Assembly (NCBI GenBank): GCA_910585165.1 | Contig: CAJUBX010000003.1 | Location: 3,187-67,186, forward strand | Direction: 5' to 3' | Length of the DNA: 64,000 nt | Source of the DNA: an uncultured Oscillibacter sp. | GTDB taxonomy: Bacteria > Bacillota > Clostridia > Oscillospirales > Oscillospiraceae | In this document: positions 1 to 8,969 of the stretch, in pieces | How the letters are laid out: each line of letters opens with the position of its first letter | Numbering within the stretch: the first letter of the stretch is position 1 | Made by a program: the position numbers and the translations under genes | Notes under the pieces: model-generated | Database searches by the model: none | The model's input: only the letters and a program-made list of their open reading frames with translations | Told to the model about the DNA's origin: nothing

Positions 1-2
1 TG

Positions 3-554
3 ACGGTAGGGGTGCTGTTTCTGGCCCCGGTCAGCGGCAGCTACCGCTACGCCATGCCCTTTGCGCTGACGCTCCCCTTCCTGCTTGCCACCCTGCTCCT
101 CCCCTCCTGCGGGCCCTGGCCCGGGGAGAACCCGAAGCAGCGAAATCCTCTCTGGGGACAGATTCTGCGCTTTACCCTGGTGGGCGGATTGTGCTTTCTC
201 ATCGACTACGGTCTGCTTGCCCTGCTGGTGGAGGCGGCGGGATGGTCCGCGCTGGCCGCCAGCGCCGCGTCCTTTACCGTCTCCGTGCTGGTCAACTACC
301 TGCTCAGCGTCCGCTTCGTCTTCCGACGGCGGGAGGACGCCGGCCGGGGGCGCGAAATGCTGGTGTTCCTTCTCATGAGCGCCGCGGGGCTGGGGCTGAA
401 CCAGCTTTTGATGCTCATCGGCACCCGCTCCCTGGGGCTTCACTACCTGATCGTAAAGCCCGCCGCCGCTATCCTTGTGCTGGTCTACAATTTCGTGACG
501 CGAAAGCTCTTCCTGGAAAAGAGGCCCCTTCCCCGGCCCCATAGCGCCGGCTGA
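3..554 (+). CDS. GtrA-domain membrane protein, 5' end outside window
   Basis: The reading frame is open from base 3 with no stop upstream, so the gene starts before the window; the GTG at 12 is probably internal. The first ~30 residues (APVSGSYRYAMPFALTLPFLL) look like the end of a multi-pass glycosyltransferase-type membrane protein. Residues from about 50 onward form a complete four-helix GtrA domain (start QILRFTLVGG, later VNYLLSVRFVF and the final YNFVTRKLFL). GtrA proteins are thought to move polyprenyl-linked sugars across the membrane for cell-surface glycans. If the frame is one gene, it is a fusion of a larger membrane enzyme and GtrA, which I infer only from continuity. It lies 63 bp before the DUF4127 gene on the same strand. 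Confidence 0.75.
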   Translation, partial: TVGVLFLAPVSGSYRYAMPFALTLPFLLATLLLPSCGPWPGENPKQRNPLWGQILRFTLVGGLCFLIDYGLLALLVEAAGWSALAASAASFTVSVLVNYLLSVRFVFRRREDAGRGREMLVFLLMSAAGLGLNQLLMLIGTRSLGLHYLIVKPAAAILVLVYNFVTRKLFLEKRPLPRPHSAG

Positions 555-617
555 CCGTCCGCAGACCCGGGAGAGATTTCTTCCCGCTATATCTATCCGC
601 CAAAGGAGGGCATCCCT

Positions 618-2429
618 GTGTGGAAAAAACTTTGTACCGTCTGCGCCGCCGTGGTTTTGGTGCTGCTGGCCGGGACTCTGGCCTGGCTTTTGTTCCCCCG
701 GCGGGAGATTCCCTCCGTGCTGGAGAGCCTGCGCGTGAAAGCGGAGGATGTGACGGACTGGTCCCATGCCATCGCCTACGTCCCCCTGGACGACCGGACG
801 GACAACCTGGAGGATGTGGTCTATCTGGCGGAAGCCTCCGGCTACCAGATTGTTTTGCCGCCGGGAGACAGCTACTGCACCAAGCTGGACGGGCAGGCGC
901 CAAACAGCAACGGCACCCAGTACGGCGACCGGGAGGCCCTGTTCCTCTGGCTCCAGGAGATGGAGGAGCGGGGCTGCGATCTGTACCTTCTGTCCCTGGA
1001 CCAGCTGTTCTCCGGGGGATTGGTGAACTCCCGCTCCGTCAGCGGCCCGGCGGATTTGGTCTTTGCGGACGGAACGCGCATGAGCGAGACAGAGGCGTTC
1101 GACCATTTCGTCCTCTCCCTGGCCCAGGACCCGGAGAACGAAATCCACCTCTTTGACAGCGTGGTCCGCCTGGCCTCTACCGTGGGCTACCGGGGCTTCG
1201 GCCTTGCGGAGTACAACGCCCTGCGGGCTTACGGCATGGAGCCCCGCCCCACCCTGGAGGGGGAGGCGCTGACGCTGGAAAACATCTTTGCCGCCTACCC
1301 CTACGGAGAGGACGGCGTTACGGCGGCGGAGGAGGGAATGGAGCAGTTCCGGGAGGACCTGACGGAGGAGATGATCCGGGACTACCTGGGGGTCCGCAGG
1401 CGGAAGCTCCAGCTGACCGACTATGTGATCTCCGCCCTGAGCGCCGCGCCCCACGACAATATCCACCTGCTTATCGGCATCGACGACTCCTCCAACGCCA
1501 CCAACATTCAATACAACGAGCTCAGCTACCTCTCCCAGGCGGCGGGACGGGGCACCACCCTTTTGACGGGCCTGGACAGCCTGGCCCGCCTGCTGGTGGG
1601 CCAGATTGCGCAAAACAGCTACGGCCATCCGGTGAAGACCTTCCTGCGCTACATCGGCGGCAGTGAGAGCGTCCCCTCCTCCGAATACGACGTTCACACC
1701 CTGGAAAAGACGGTGGATTTGCATATGGACCTTTTCCAGGCCCGGCGGGTGGCGGAGGACGAGGCGGAGCTCCAGCTCCTGGTGATGACCGCCCCCGACG
1801 ACCCTTCCAAAGCGGAGGCGTACTGCGAGGAGCTGGTTTCCCAGCTGGAGGAGAACTGCCGGGAGCGGGTGCCCACCATTTTGCTGGAGGCCAGCAACAA
1901 CGCTTACGGGGACCGTCTGGAGCGGATGCTGTTTGACCGGGTGGACTTTGGAAGCCTCCTGGCCTTCGCCGGGAAGTACGACCAGGCCAACGTCACCGGA
2001 GCGGCGTTTGCCATGGGCTTTTCCCGGTATCTGTACCTGGCCTGCCGGGAGGAGAAGGACGAGGCCAGCGACGCCGCCCAGGTCCGCCAGCTGGCCAACT
2101 CCATGGCCCTGACGTACCCCTATATCCTCCACACCCGGTATGATTTGAACCTGTTCATCAAGAAGCTGCGGGACAACTACAATAACCTCTCCCCCAGTCA
2201 CCCCATTCGAAACCGCCTGATTCAAAGTTTCCTGGAGCGCCGCTTCCTCTCCCTGTGCGGCGGCGTGGAGGAGAACCTACAGGGGTCTTACCTCATCACT
2301 TCTCTGGCCCCCTATGAGGAAAAGATCATTTCCGGCGTTTCTATCCGGGACCCCTATCTCCCCTGGAACCGGACCTTTGAGCTGTCCTTCAGCATAGACG
2401 TGGACCCGCTTGTCCCCGCCGGAAAATAA
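618..2429 (+). CDS. DUF4127 family protein
   Basis: 603 residues. The GTG start is set by AAAGGAGG about 8 bases upstream. Residues ~5-25 form one hydrophobic signal/anchor helix, so the rest is probably outside the membrane. The mature part opens with YVPLDDRTDNLEDVV and VLPPGDSY, which match the DUF4127 hallmark (a PLDDRP.N-like start followed by a substrate-like loop), and it later has GIDDSSNATNIQYNE. The family has no established biochemical role. The neighbours are envelope-polysaccharide genes, so a surface role is plausible but inferred. A strong hairpin follows the stop. Confidence 0.8.
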   Translation: MWKKLCTVCAAVVLVLLAGTLAWLLFPRREIPSVLESLRVKAEDVTDWSHAIAYVPLDDRTDNLEDVVYLAEASGYQIVLPPGDSYCTKLDGQAPNSNGTQYGDREALFLWLQEMEERGCDLYLLSLDQLFSGGLVNSRSVSGPADLVFADGTRMSETEAFDHFVLSLAQDPENEIHLFDSVVRLASTVGYRGFGLAEYNALRAYGMEPRPTLEGEALTLENIFAAYPYGEDGVTAAEEGMEQFREDLTEEMIRDYLGVRRRKLQLTDYVISALSAAPHDNIHLLIGIDDSSNATNIQYNELSYLSQAAGRGTTLLTGLDSLARLLVGQIAQNSYGHPVKTFLRYIGGSESVPSSEYDVHTLEKTVDLHMDLFQARRVAEDEAELQLLVMTAPDDPSKAEAYCEELVSQLEENCRERVPTILLEASNNAYGDRLERMLFDRVDFGSLLAFAGKYDQANVTGAAFAMGFSRYLYLACREEKDEASDAAQVRQLANSMALTYPYILHTRYDLNLFIKKLRDNYNNLSPSHPIRNRLIQSFLERRFLSLCGGVEENLQGSYLITSLAPYEEKIISGVSIRDPYLPWNRTFELSFSIDVDPLVPAGK

Positions 2430-2435
2430 ACGGAA

Positions 2436-2471
2436 ACCGCCCCGTCCCTTGATTTTAAGGGACGGGGCGGT
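2436..2471. terminator. Bidirectional terminator between convergent genes
   Basis: A GC-rich inverted repeat (ACCGCCCCGTCCCTT / AAGGGACGGGGCGGT) with a 5-6 base loop lies between the stop of the DUF4127 gene and the stop of the deacetylase gene. It can serve either strand, though the U-tract is weak. Confidence 0.7.
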
Positions 2472-2493
2472 CAATCTTCCGGGGGGTTCCCTG

Positions 2494-3780
2494 TTACCTC
2501 CCCTTGTAAGCCCGGTAGACCTCTCTGCGGTTAAAGCCCTGTGTGGGGGCGAACAGCGCCTCCGGCAGGGCCGTCACCGGCGCGTCCGGCTTGGCGTCCC
2601 TGGGAAGAAGGCCCTGCTCAGCGCACCAGTCCATGGCCCCCCAGTAGGGGGCCTGCCGCTTTCCGGTCCTTCGAATTTCCCTCCAGCGGCGCTGGAGGGT
2701 TTCCTCCTTGGGCGAGAGGAGCATCGCCAGCTCCCCCTGGGTCATGGGCGCATCCAGCCGCAGGCAGTTGTCGGAGTAGACGATGGCCCGCTCCCGCTGG
2801 AGAGCACAGAGCTTTTCAAAGAGGGGGTCCTCCCGTCCCAGGTCCGCGAAGGGGCTCTCCGCCAGCAGCGCGGCGGCGGTGACCACCTGGTAGCCGTAGG
2901 CCCGCAAAAGCTCCAGCTGCTTTCGAAGCCCATAGGCCACCGGCGTGCGCTTGCCCATGTTGTACCCGTCCTTCTGGAAGATGATCTGCCCGCAGAAGAA
3001 ATCCGGGTCCTTCTCCAGGGCCTTCCGCATGGGCTCCACCATGGCGTTTACCTCCGCCTGTAAGGCGGCCTCCGGGTCGCTGAGGGTGGAGGGAAGCCAG
3101 CCCGCGCCGTCAAAGGACGCCGCCAGGTACTGGTAGCCCATCTTGTCGCAGACGTCGTAGCTGGTAAAGCCGTCCTGCATCCGGTCCACATAGTGGGGCG
3201 GGCGGTGCATGGTCAGCTGATAGCCGTATTGATCCAGCATGAGCCTGTCCAGCCTCTGAAGGTCCTCCACCGCCTTGTCCATGGAGCCGAGATACACCCG
3301 CCCTCCATAGACGAAGGGCTTTTTGCCGAAGATGATATGCCGGTAGCCGTGGCTGGTGATCTGGTGCCCCTCCTCCAGCATCCGGCGGATCAGCCGATCA
3401 TTGTGGGCCGCGCCGCCCTTTTCGTCCTTATGGATATCCGGGTAGTGGTCGAACCGGATCCCCCCCCAGGAGGCGCTTCCCACTTTACCCGCCTTGTCGG
3501 GGTAGTTTTCGCTGGTGTCCCCCACTACGTCGAAGGTCCCCTTGGCCTCAAATTCCGCCAGGGCGTCCAGCAGAACGTCCGTCAGGGACTTCCCGCCAAA
3601 GCGGTCCGGCGCGGCGGGGAGGTCCATGGGGCCGTCGTCAAAGGTCATGGCGCAGATGCGGCGGCGGGTCTTCACCCGCTCGATCCGGCGGGTATAGCTG
3701 AGGCTGTGCTTCTCCGCCGGGGCGATGAGCTTCTTCACCACCCGCTTTCCTTTTTTCCCGATCTTTACAAGCATGGACAT
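2494..3780 (-). CDS. Polysaccharide deacetylase family protein
   Basis: 428 residues. A NodB-like domain starts near residue 40 with ICAMTFDDGP, whose Asp-Asp pair supplies catalytic base and metal ligand in the family. The HxxxH metal motif appears as SHGYRH (about 140), and MHRPPHY (about 192) matches the RPP motif. Family members (CE4) remove acetyl groups from chitin-like polymers or peptidoglycan. There is no clear signal peptide, only a basic N-terminus (KIGKKGKRVVKK), so export is uncertain. The C-terminal ~120 residues, after the NodB barrel, are not recognised. Last gene of an operon with the PHP gene (19 bp upstream) and the ATP-grasp gene. Confidence 0.85.
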   Translation of the reverse strand: MSMLVKIGKKGKRVVKKLIAPAEKHSLSYTRRIERVKTRRRICAMTFDDGPMDLPAAPDRFGGKSLTDVLLDALAEFEAKGTFDVVGDTSENYPDKAGKVGSASWGGIRFDHYPDIHKDEKGGAAHNDRLIRRMLEEGHQITSHGYRHIIFGKKPFVYGGRVYLGSMDKAVEDLQRLDRLMLDQYGYQLTMHRPPHYVDRMQDGFTSYDVCDKMGYQYLAASFDGAGWLPSTLSDPEAALQAEVNAMVEPMRKALEKDPDFFCGQIIFQKDGYNMGKRTPVAYGLRKQLELLRAYGYQVVTAAALLAESPFADLGREDPLFEKLCALQRERAIVYSDNCLRLDAPMTQGELAMLLSPKEETLQRRWREIRRTGKRQAPYWGAMDWCAEQGLLPRDAKPDAPVTALPEALFAPTQGFNRREVYRAYKGR

Positions 3781-3799
3781 GGCTGATTCTCCTTTGCAC

Positions 3800-4543
3800 T
3801 CAAACGGTTCTTTCGTTGTCCGGGTCCCTTCGCACCAGGTCCTCGCCCAGGCATTTCACGGCGAACGCCCCCCATTTCAGATACGCCAGCGGCCCCGCCT
3901 GGGTCCGCCGGCGCTTGTTCAGCTGGCTTCTGGCGGTATACCAGGAGCGGCTGCGCCGCCCGGAGGTCTCCGCCCCTCCGCCCAGCAGCGCCGCCTTCAC
4001 CGCCTCCAGGGTCAGGGCGGGGGCCTCCACCGTGGTCACGCCGTTCCCCACCTCCTGGGGGAGGTGGGCGTCGCTTCCGGCAAAGGGGAGCAGGCGGCGG
4101 GCCCTGGCGAAGTCCGCCGCCATTTGGTTGGCCTGGGGGTTCTTCCGGTCCGCCCGGCTGTTCCAGACCTCCACCCCGTCCAGCAGGGGGACCAGGCCGG
4201 CCAGCCGCTCTGCGTCCCGGGACCTTTGGAAGGGATGGGCCAGCACCGCGATTCCCCCCTGGCGGTGGATTTCCTCCGCCGCCAGGGTGAACTCCCGGCT
4301 TTCGATGGGCCTGGTGACAAAAAGGCCCAGCAGGTGCCCCTGGTCCGTGGAGACCTCCGTTCCGGGGATCAGCAGAAAGTCCGAAAACAGGGGAAGCGCC
4401 TCCGCCGCGCGGTCGTGGTCGCAGACAGCAGCCCCCTGGAGCCCCGCCGCCCGGGCCCGCTCCGCGATTTCCTCCAGCTCCATGCACCCGTCCGGAGAGC
4501 GGACGGAGTGGACATGCAGATCCAGACGCAGGACCATGGGCAT
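3800..4543 (-). CDS. PHP domain metal-dependent phosphoesterase
   Basis: 247 residues. The start codon overlaps the ATP-grasp stop by one base (TAATG) behind GGAGG, indicating translational coupling; a longer upstream frame is only a shadow of the ATP-grasp gene. The PHP signature is clear: LDLHVHSVRSPDG at the N-terminus, VCDHDR near residue 50, VLAHPFQ near 125 and GSDAHLP near 185. PHP proteins are multinuclear-metal phosphoesterases or nucleases; the substrate cannot be told here. Its place between an ATP-grasp enzyme and a polysaccharide deacetylase suggests a shared, unidentified pathway. Confidence 0.85.
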   Translation of the reverse strand: MPMVLRLDLHVHSVRSPDGCMELEEIAERARAAGLQGAAVCDHDRAAEALPLFSDFLLIPGTEVSTDQGHLLGLFVTRPIESREFTLAAEEIHRQGGIAVLAHPFQRSRDAERLAGLVPLLDGVEVWNSRADRKNPQANQMAADFARARRLLPFAGSDAHLPQEVGNGVTTVEAPALTLEAVKAALLGGGAETSGRRSRSWYTARSQLNKRRRTQAGPLAYLKWGAFAVKCLGEDLVRRDPDNERTV

Positions 4544-5649
4544 TACCTCCTGAAAAGCGTATTGCGCAGATACTTCCGCATGGGGGCCGGGTCCTCCCGG
4601 GAGGAGAGCGCCTCCCGGGCCCGGAACATGTCCGCCGCCCCCTGGAAGAACTTTCCCGGCTGCCCGCGCCGGAGGTAGTCCAGCATAGCCGCGCCGTCGT
4701 TGAGGACAAAGCGCATCCGCACGCCCGTCTCGTAGTCCTTCGCCCGGTACTCCAGGACCTCCCCCCGGGCGGCCCTGGCATAGAGGACGGCGAAGGGGCT
4801 GCGGGCGCAGTCCGTCATGGGGAAGCTCCCCCAAATCCGGGGATTCACCTCCAGCACCCGGTCCCCTTTGAACTCCACCATAGCCATGCCCACAAAGCCG
4901 AAGGAGTGCAGCAGCTCGTAAGCCCGCCGGATCATTTCCGCGTCATAGAAGCTCTCACAGCAGGTGGAGGGCCCTCCTGCGGCGGGAAACTCCCGGATTC
5001 TCCGGTGGCAGAGGGCGCATATGAGCCTGCCCTGCCGGTCCAGCAGCAGACTGGCCCCGGCTCCGTCTCCCGCAATCCGCTCCTGGACGACGGGGCGGGG
5101 GTCATACCGGGACATGGCGGCCAGGCAGGCCCGGTACTCCTCCGGCGTAGCCGCCACGGCGTAACGGTCCCGGGCCTTCAGCCCCAGCTTTTCCCCGCAG
5201 CGGGGCTTGATGACCACCGGGTAGCGCTCCGGCTCGCCGTCAAATTCCCGAGGGACCGGAATGCCCAGCTCCAGGCAGCGGCGGTGGACCGCCTCCTTGT
5301 CGTTGAGCTGCTCCAGCGCCTCCGGCGGCGCGATGAGGAAGTCGCAGAGCTTGGCAAACTCCTCCCGCATTCTTGAAACCGCGTTCAGCGTGGCGGCTCC
5401 GGCGCAGAAGAGGACGGGGCGGTCAAACTCCTCCAAAAGCCCCATCAGCGCCTCCCCATACTCCGGGCTCTCCGGCGGCACAGGCAGCCGCCGCCCCTGC
5501 TCCACATAGCGGGAGGAGAACACCGGCGGGTCCGGGAATTTTCCAAGGCCCGCCTGCACCGCCACCACCCGGCAGCCGCTCCTTCCCAGGGCCCTGGCGG
5601 CGGCAATGGAGGCCCGGTATTTTGCGTCGGTAAGCACCACTGTTTCCAT
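4543..5649 (-). CDS. ATP-grasp domain protein
   Basis: 368 residues from the ATG at 5649, behind GGGGGTGG; the frame extends further upstream but lacks a better start. The N-terminal ~110 residues form a pre-ATP-grasp fold (TDAKYRASIAAARALG; VVAVQAG). The ATP-grasp core follows, with PVVIKPRCGEKLGLKA, RPVVQERIAGDG, and the metal-binding AMVEFKGDRVLEVNPRIWGS. It resembles carbamoyl-phosphate-synthase-like ATP-grasp proteins that ligate a carboxylate to an amine. Substrate unknown. First gene of the ATP-grasp/PHP/deacetylase operon. Confidence 0.85.
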   Translation of the reverse strand: METVVLTDAKYRASIAAARALGRSGCRVVAVQAGLGKFPDPPVFSSRYVEQGRRLPVPPESPEYGEALMGLLEEFDRPVLFCAGAATLNAVSRMREEFAKLCDFLIAPPEALEQLNDKEAVHRRCLELGIPVPREFDGEPERYPVVIKPRCGEKLGLKARDRYAVAATPEEYRACLAAMSRYDPRPVVQERIAGDGAGASLLLDRQGRLICALCHRRIREFPAAGGPSTCCESFYDAEMIRRAYELLHSFGFVGMAMVEFKGDRVLEVNPRIWGSFPMTDCARSPFAVLYARAARGEVLEYRAKDYETGVRMRFVLNDGAAMLDYLRRGQPGKFFQGAADMFRAREALSSREDPAPMRKYLRNTLFRR

Positions 5650-5682
5650 CGTCGTTCCACCCCCATTGTTCGGTCGGAGGCT

Positions 5683-5711
5683 ATTATAGCAGACTGCCAA
5701 AGGAATTACAA
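5683..5711 (-). promoter_or_regulatory. Promoter of the ATP-grasp operon
   Basis: On the minus strand TTGTAA (5706-5711) and TATAAT (5683-5688) are separated by 17 bases, about 35 bases upstream of the ATP-grasp start. It has the spacing and consensus of a sigma-A promoter. Confidence 0.65.
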
Positions 5712-5793
5712 GGAAAAAGCGGCCCGGCGGCGGGACGGCCCTCCCGCCTTGTCCGCCCGGCCCCTGAACCCGCCTGGTCTGGGCGGGTTTTCC

Positions 5794-5822
5794 TTGACCT
5801 GGCCGCCGGATTGGAGTAGAAT
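5794..5822 (+). promoter_or_regulatory. Promoter of the O-antigen ligase-like gene
   Basis: TTGACC (5794-5799), a 17-base spacer and TAGAAT (5817-5822) lie about 110 bases before the ATG at 5930. A GC hairpin (ACCCGCC/GGCGGGT with TTTT) lies just upstream at about 5768-5792 and may insulate it from plus-strand read-through. Confidence 0.6.
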
Positions 5823-5929
5823 ACAGTTGATTTTCCAGCCTCCCGGGAAGGAGGGGCCTGGGGAAGGGGCTCTCCTTTCCGCCGCGCCGCCGCCTGAGGG
5901 CCGGATTGAAAGAAACGAGGAAATTTGCC

Positions 5930-7465
5930 ATGACTTTTCTGCGGGAGAGCTATCTCTGCCACCTCTGCCTGGCGCTGGCCTCCGCCTATGAGGCAAGCGC
6001 CCTGCACCGCATTCTGGCCGCCCTGGGCCGCTGGTGCACCCGGCAGATTGACCAAAGCGCCGTCCTGCGCCCCCTCTGCCGGGAGGGCGCGGCGGTCCGG
6101 TCCTGGGAAACCAGCGGCCTCTGCCGCATTCTGAGCTTCCTGGTCAATCTGCCCGCCTGGCTGCTGCACAAGCTGTACGGCGCCATGCCGGATGCTTTTG
6201 AAGACAGCGTGTTCAGCCGCCTTGCCTTCACCATGGGCGAGGAGACCGCCGTCGCTCAATCCTGGCTTGTCATTTTGCTGTGGACCATTCCCTTCGCGCG
6301 TTGGAACAACGCCTACAGCCTCATCGCCTTTTCCCTGCTTCTGGCGCTGTTTTACGCCGGAGCCATGCGCCGCCGGGACTTCCGGCTGGATATGGCGGCA
6401 GTGGGATGCTACCCCGTGGCGCTGTTCGCCGCCGCCTTTTTGGGGCTGGCCTTTTCCTACGCTCCCGCCCTGTCCCAGCGGTACTTGTTCTACCACATTT
6501 CTGCGGCTTTGTGCGTATTGGTGACGGTCAGCGCCGTCCGCCACGGGGAGGACCTGAAGCGCCTTGCCGCCGGAGGCGGTGCCTGCGTGCTGGTCTCCTC
6601 GCTGTACGGCGTATACCAGCGCATCCAGGGGGTGGAGGTCAATCTCTCCTACGTGGACGTCCGGGTGAACCCCGGAATGCCGGGACGGGTGGAGTCCTTT
6701 TTCGACAACCCCAACACCTTTGCCGAGATTTTGATCCTGCTGCTGCCTCTGGTGCTGGCGCTGGCCCTCTGCTCCAGACACCTGCTTTGCAAACTGGCCG
6801 CCGGGGGGGTATTCGCCGCCGGCCTGGCGGCGCTGGGCATGACCTATTCCCGGGCCAGCTGGGTGGGGATGGCGTGCGCCATGGTGGTCATGGTATTTCT
6901 CTGGAAGCCCCGGCTGCTTCCGCTGTTCGCGGTTTTGTGCGTTTTGTGTATCCCCTTCCTGCCCTCCACCATCTGGAACCGGATTTTGTCCATCGGGAAC
7001 TTCTCCGACCTGTCCACCCGCAACCGCCTTCCCACGCTGCTGGCGGCACTGGAGATGATCCGCAGGCACCCCATCCGCGGCATCGGCCTGGGCGCTGCGG
7101 TGCCCAAGCTGTACGCCTCCGATTGGAACCTCTTTCACGCGACCTTCCCCTATGTCCACTCCCACAACCTCTATCTGGAGGTGTGGCTGCAAACCGGAGC
7201 GCTGGGCGTTGTCAGCTGCGTGGGCGCTCTGCTCTGGGCTGTCAAGGGCGCGGCCCGCACCGTCCGCCGCTGCCCCCCCTCCGCGGCCCGCACCATTACC
7301 TGCGCCGCGGCGGCGGCCATCTGCGGCGTCATGGTCTGCGGCCTGGCGGACTATCCGTGGCACTATCCCCGGGTCATGGTCATCTTCTGGTTCGTGTTTG
7401 CCATGGCCCTGGCCGGCGTAAAGGTCTTACGGCAGGAGGGCGGGGAGAACCGCCCCCAGGTCTGA
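5930..7465 (+). CDS. O-antigen ligase / polysaccharide polymerase family membrane protein
   Basis: 511 residues with about ten to twelve membrane helices. The ATG at 5930 is preferred over an upstream TTG at 5906 because GAGGAAA sits 6-7 bases before it. The centre holds the Wzy_C/O-antigen ligase pattern: PGRVESFFDNPNTFAEILILLLPL, TYSRASWVG, and a final large loop with TRNRLP and HPIRGIGLG, followed by YVHSHNLYLEVWLQTGALG. Family members join or polymerise undecaprenyl-linked glycans outside the membrane. The ~100-residue N-terminal hydrophilic extension is unusual and unrecognised. A strong terminator follows. Confidence 0.85.
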   Translation: MTFLRESYLCHLCLALASAYEASALHRILAALGRWCTRQIDQSAVLRPLCREGAAVRSWETSGLCRILSFLVNLPAWLLHKLYGAMPDAFEDSVFSRLAFTMGEETAVAQSWLVILLWTIPFARWNNAYSLIAFSLLLALFYAGAMRRRDFRLDMAAVGCYPVALFAAAFLGLAFSYAPALSQRYLFYHISAALCVLVTVSAVRHGEDLKRLAAGGGACVLVSSLYGVYQRIQGVEVNLSYVDVRVNPGMPGRVESFFDNPNTFAEILILLLPLVLALALCSRHLLCKLAAGGVFAAGLAALGMTYSRASWVGMACAMVVMVFLWKPRLLPLFAVLCVLCIPFLPSTIWNRILSIGNFSDLSTRNRLPTLLAALEMIRRHPIRGIGLGAAVPKLYASDWNLFHATFPYVHSHNLYLEVWLQTGALGVVSCVGALLWAVKGAARTVRRCPPSAARTITCAAAAAICGVMVCGLADYPWHYPRVMVIFWFVFAMALAGVKVLRQEGGENRPQV

Positions 7466-7526
7466 CGGAAGCCAGGGCCTTCGCCCCCCTGCGCCGGGTT
7501 TCAAGCGGCTTTCATCATCCAGCGGC

Positions 7527-7562
7527 AAAGGCCGGAAGGTTTGCAAACCTTCCGGCCTTTTT
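7527..7562 (+). terminator. Intrinsic terminator
   Basis: A 16-bp perfect stem (AAAGGCCGGAAGGTTT with its complement) with a tiny loop and a run of T follows the O-antigen ligase-like gene by about 60 bases. Confidence 0.85.
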
Positions 7563-7628
7563 CCGGCGCTGGAACCGTTTTGCCGGGAGCAGGGTCCGGC
7601 CATTTGCCGGCTGATCCCAAGCCGCGTC

Positions 7629-8756
7629 TCACTCCTCCTGCACGGCGCTCCTGCCCAGGCCGAAGTCCTCCTCCGCGCTGCCGGTATCCCGGCGGAGCAT
7701 GTGCTCCATCACCCGGATGTCCGAATCCACGTCCATGGCCTCCGCCTGGTAAAGCTCGTCCAGCTGGTGCTCAAAGCCCTTGACGATGGAGTCCATCGTC
7801 GTCTCAATCCGCTGCTTCGCCTGGCGGAGGTTCTCTCCCTCCACCCCGGCGGCCTCAAACTGGGCGTAGGAGTCCAGCAGCTTTTGGGTGGTGGGCAGGT
7901 AGTAATTCAGGAAGGTGCTGATCCGGTCCTTTTTCCTGGGGTCCTCCTCCACGGCCTTGAATATCTTCGCCGTGATCTCCTCCAGGCGGTCGATTTTGGC
8001 AGAGAGAATGGGGTCGGCAATGCGGTCGTTGGCCCGGCGGATGCTGCGCAGGATGCCGGAATAGCCCTCCTCCGCCTCCCTGGGGGGAGCCTCCTCCGCA
8101 GCTTCTTCCTGGGCCTCCCGGAACCGCTGGCGGAAGTCCGCCTCCGCGCCGCCGCCCCGGAACAGATAGCCAAGCTCCATGTTCAAATACGCCTTGCCGC
8201 CGAAGTAGCCCCGGTCAATCATCTTCTCCAGGTCCTTCGTCACCCGCCGCTCGGAGTAGCCCAGGGTCCGGGCCAGCTCGTCAACGGCCACGGCTCCCCG
8301 GTCCCCCATGACCAGAAGGTAGCGGGAATAGCGTTTCAGGCTCTTGTCCATGGCAAAGCCGCTGTACAGCATGGATACGCCGCCCACCAGGATGCCCAGG
8401 CCCTGGACCAGCTCCCACAGCTTTCCGCCGGAGCGGTCCGCGACCCACAGGCCCGCAAGGGCCAGCAGTACGCCGAATACCTTCAGCATCCGGGCGTTGG
8501 ATTTCTTCACCTTGGGAGACTTGGTAGCCCTCTTTACCGCCTTGGCGGCTTTGGTCTGCCGGCGGGACGGCGTCTGGGTCTGCCCCGCATCCGCCTGGAG
8601 GGGCGGAGCCTTCTGGACAGGCTTTTTCTCGTCCTCGGCGAAAAGCTTTCCAAACAGCAGGAACAGTCCCAAGGGCCAGAAGAATATGAACCCCATGATA
8701 ATCAAAGTCCAGCTCCAGTCCTCGCCGCCGGACGTTTTTTTCTTGTTCTCCGCCAT
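7629..8756 (-). CDS. XpaC-like 5-bromo-4-chloroindolyl phosphate hydrolysis family protein
   Basis: 375 residues. Hydrophobic segments occur at about 17-38 and 90-130 with a basic, Ala/Lys-rich linker between (TKAAKAVKRATKSPKVKKS). A winged-helix-like stretch, VAVDELARTLGYSERRVTKDLEKMIDRGYF, follows the membrane part. The C-terminal third (about 240-350) is the helical XpaC domain (DPILSAKIDRLEEITAKIFKAV, FLNYYLPTTQKLLDSYAQFEA). XpaC was named from a hydrolysis phenotype; its true role is unclear and it often accompanies toxic-anion resistance TelA genes, which are absent here. It starts 3 bp after the DUF896 stop. Confidence 0.8.
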   Translation of the reverse strand: MAENKKKTSGGEDWSWTLIIMGFIFFWPLGLFLLFGKLFAEDEKKPVQKAPPLQADAGQTQTPSRRQTKAAKAVKRATKSPKVKKSNARMLKVFGVLLALAGLWVADRSGGKLWELVQGLGILVGGVSMLYSGFAMDKSLKRYSRYLLVMGDRGAVAVDELARTLGYSERRVTKDLEKMIDRGYFGGKAYLNMELGYLFRGGGAEADFRQRFREAQEEAAEEAPPREAEEGYSGILRSIRRANDRIADPILSAKIDRLEEITAKIFKAVEEDPRKKDRISTFLNYYLPTTQKLLDSYAQFEAAGVEGENLRQAKQRIETTMDSIVKGFEHQLDELYQAEAMDVDSDIRVMEHMLRRDTGSAEEDFGLGRSAVQEE

Positions 8757-8759
8757 GGT

Positions 8760-8969
8760 TCAGCCCTCTTTCTCTTTCAGCTTCCGCTTGTTTCCCTGCT
8801 CGTCCACAAGATAGGTGTTGTCCAGCTGGCTCTTTAAATTCCCCAGCACCGCGTCGATGTAGGCCTGGCGGAGGACGGCCTGCTCCGCCTTTTCCTCCTC
8901 CGTGAGGCCCTCCGGGGTCTTGGCCTTGCGGGCCAGGGCGTTGATGCGGTCGATCTGCTCCTTTGTCAC
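8760..8969 (-). CDS. DUF896 domain protein (YnzC-like)
   Basis: 69 residues, entirely soluble and charged. The sequence ITALARKAKT-type start (here RINALARKAKTPEGLTEEE) and RQAYIDAVLGNLKSQLDNTYLVD are diagnostic of DUF896, a small helical-hairpin family of Firmicutes (YnzC, YneF-like neighbours) whose role is unknown. The GTG start overlaps the DUF4177 stop (GTGA) behind GGAGGG, so translation is coupled. Confidence 0.9.
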   Translation of the reverse strand: MTKEQIDRINALARKAKTPEGLTEEEKAEQAVLRQAYIDAVLGNLKSQLDNTYLVDEQGNKRKLKEKEG

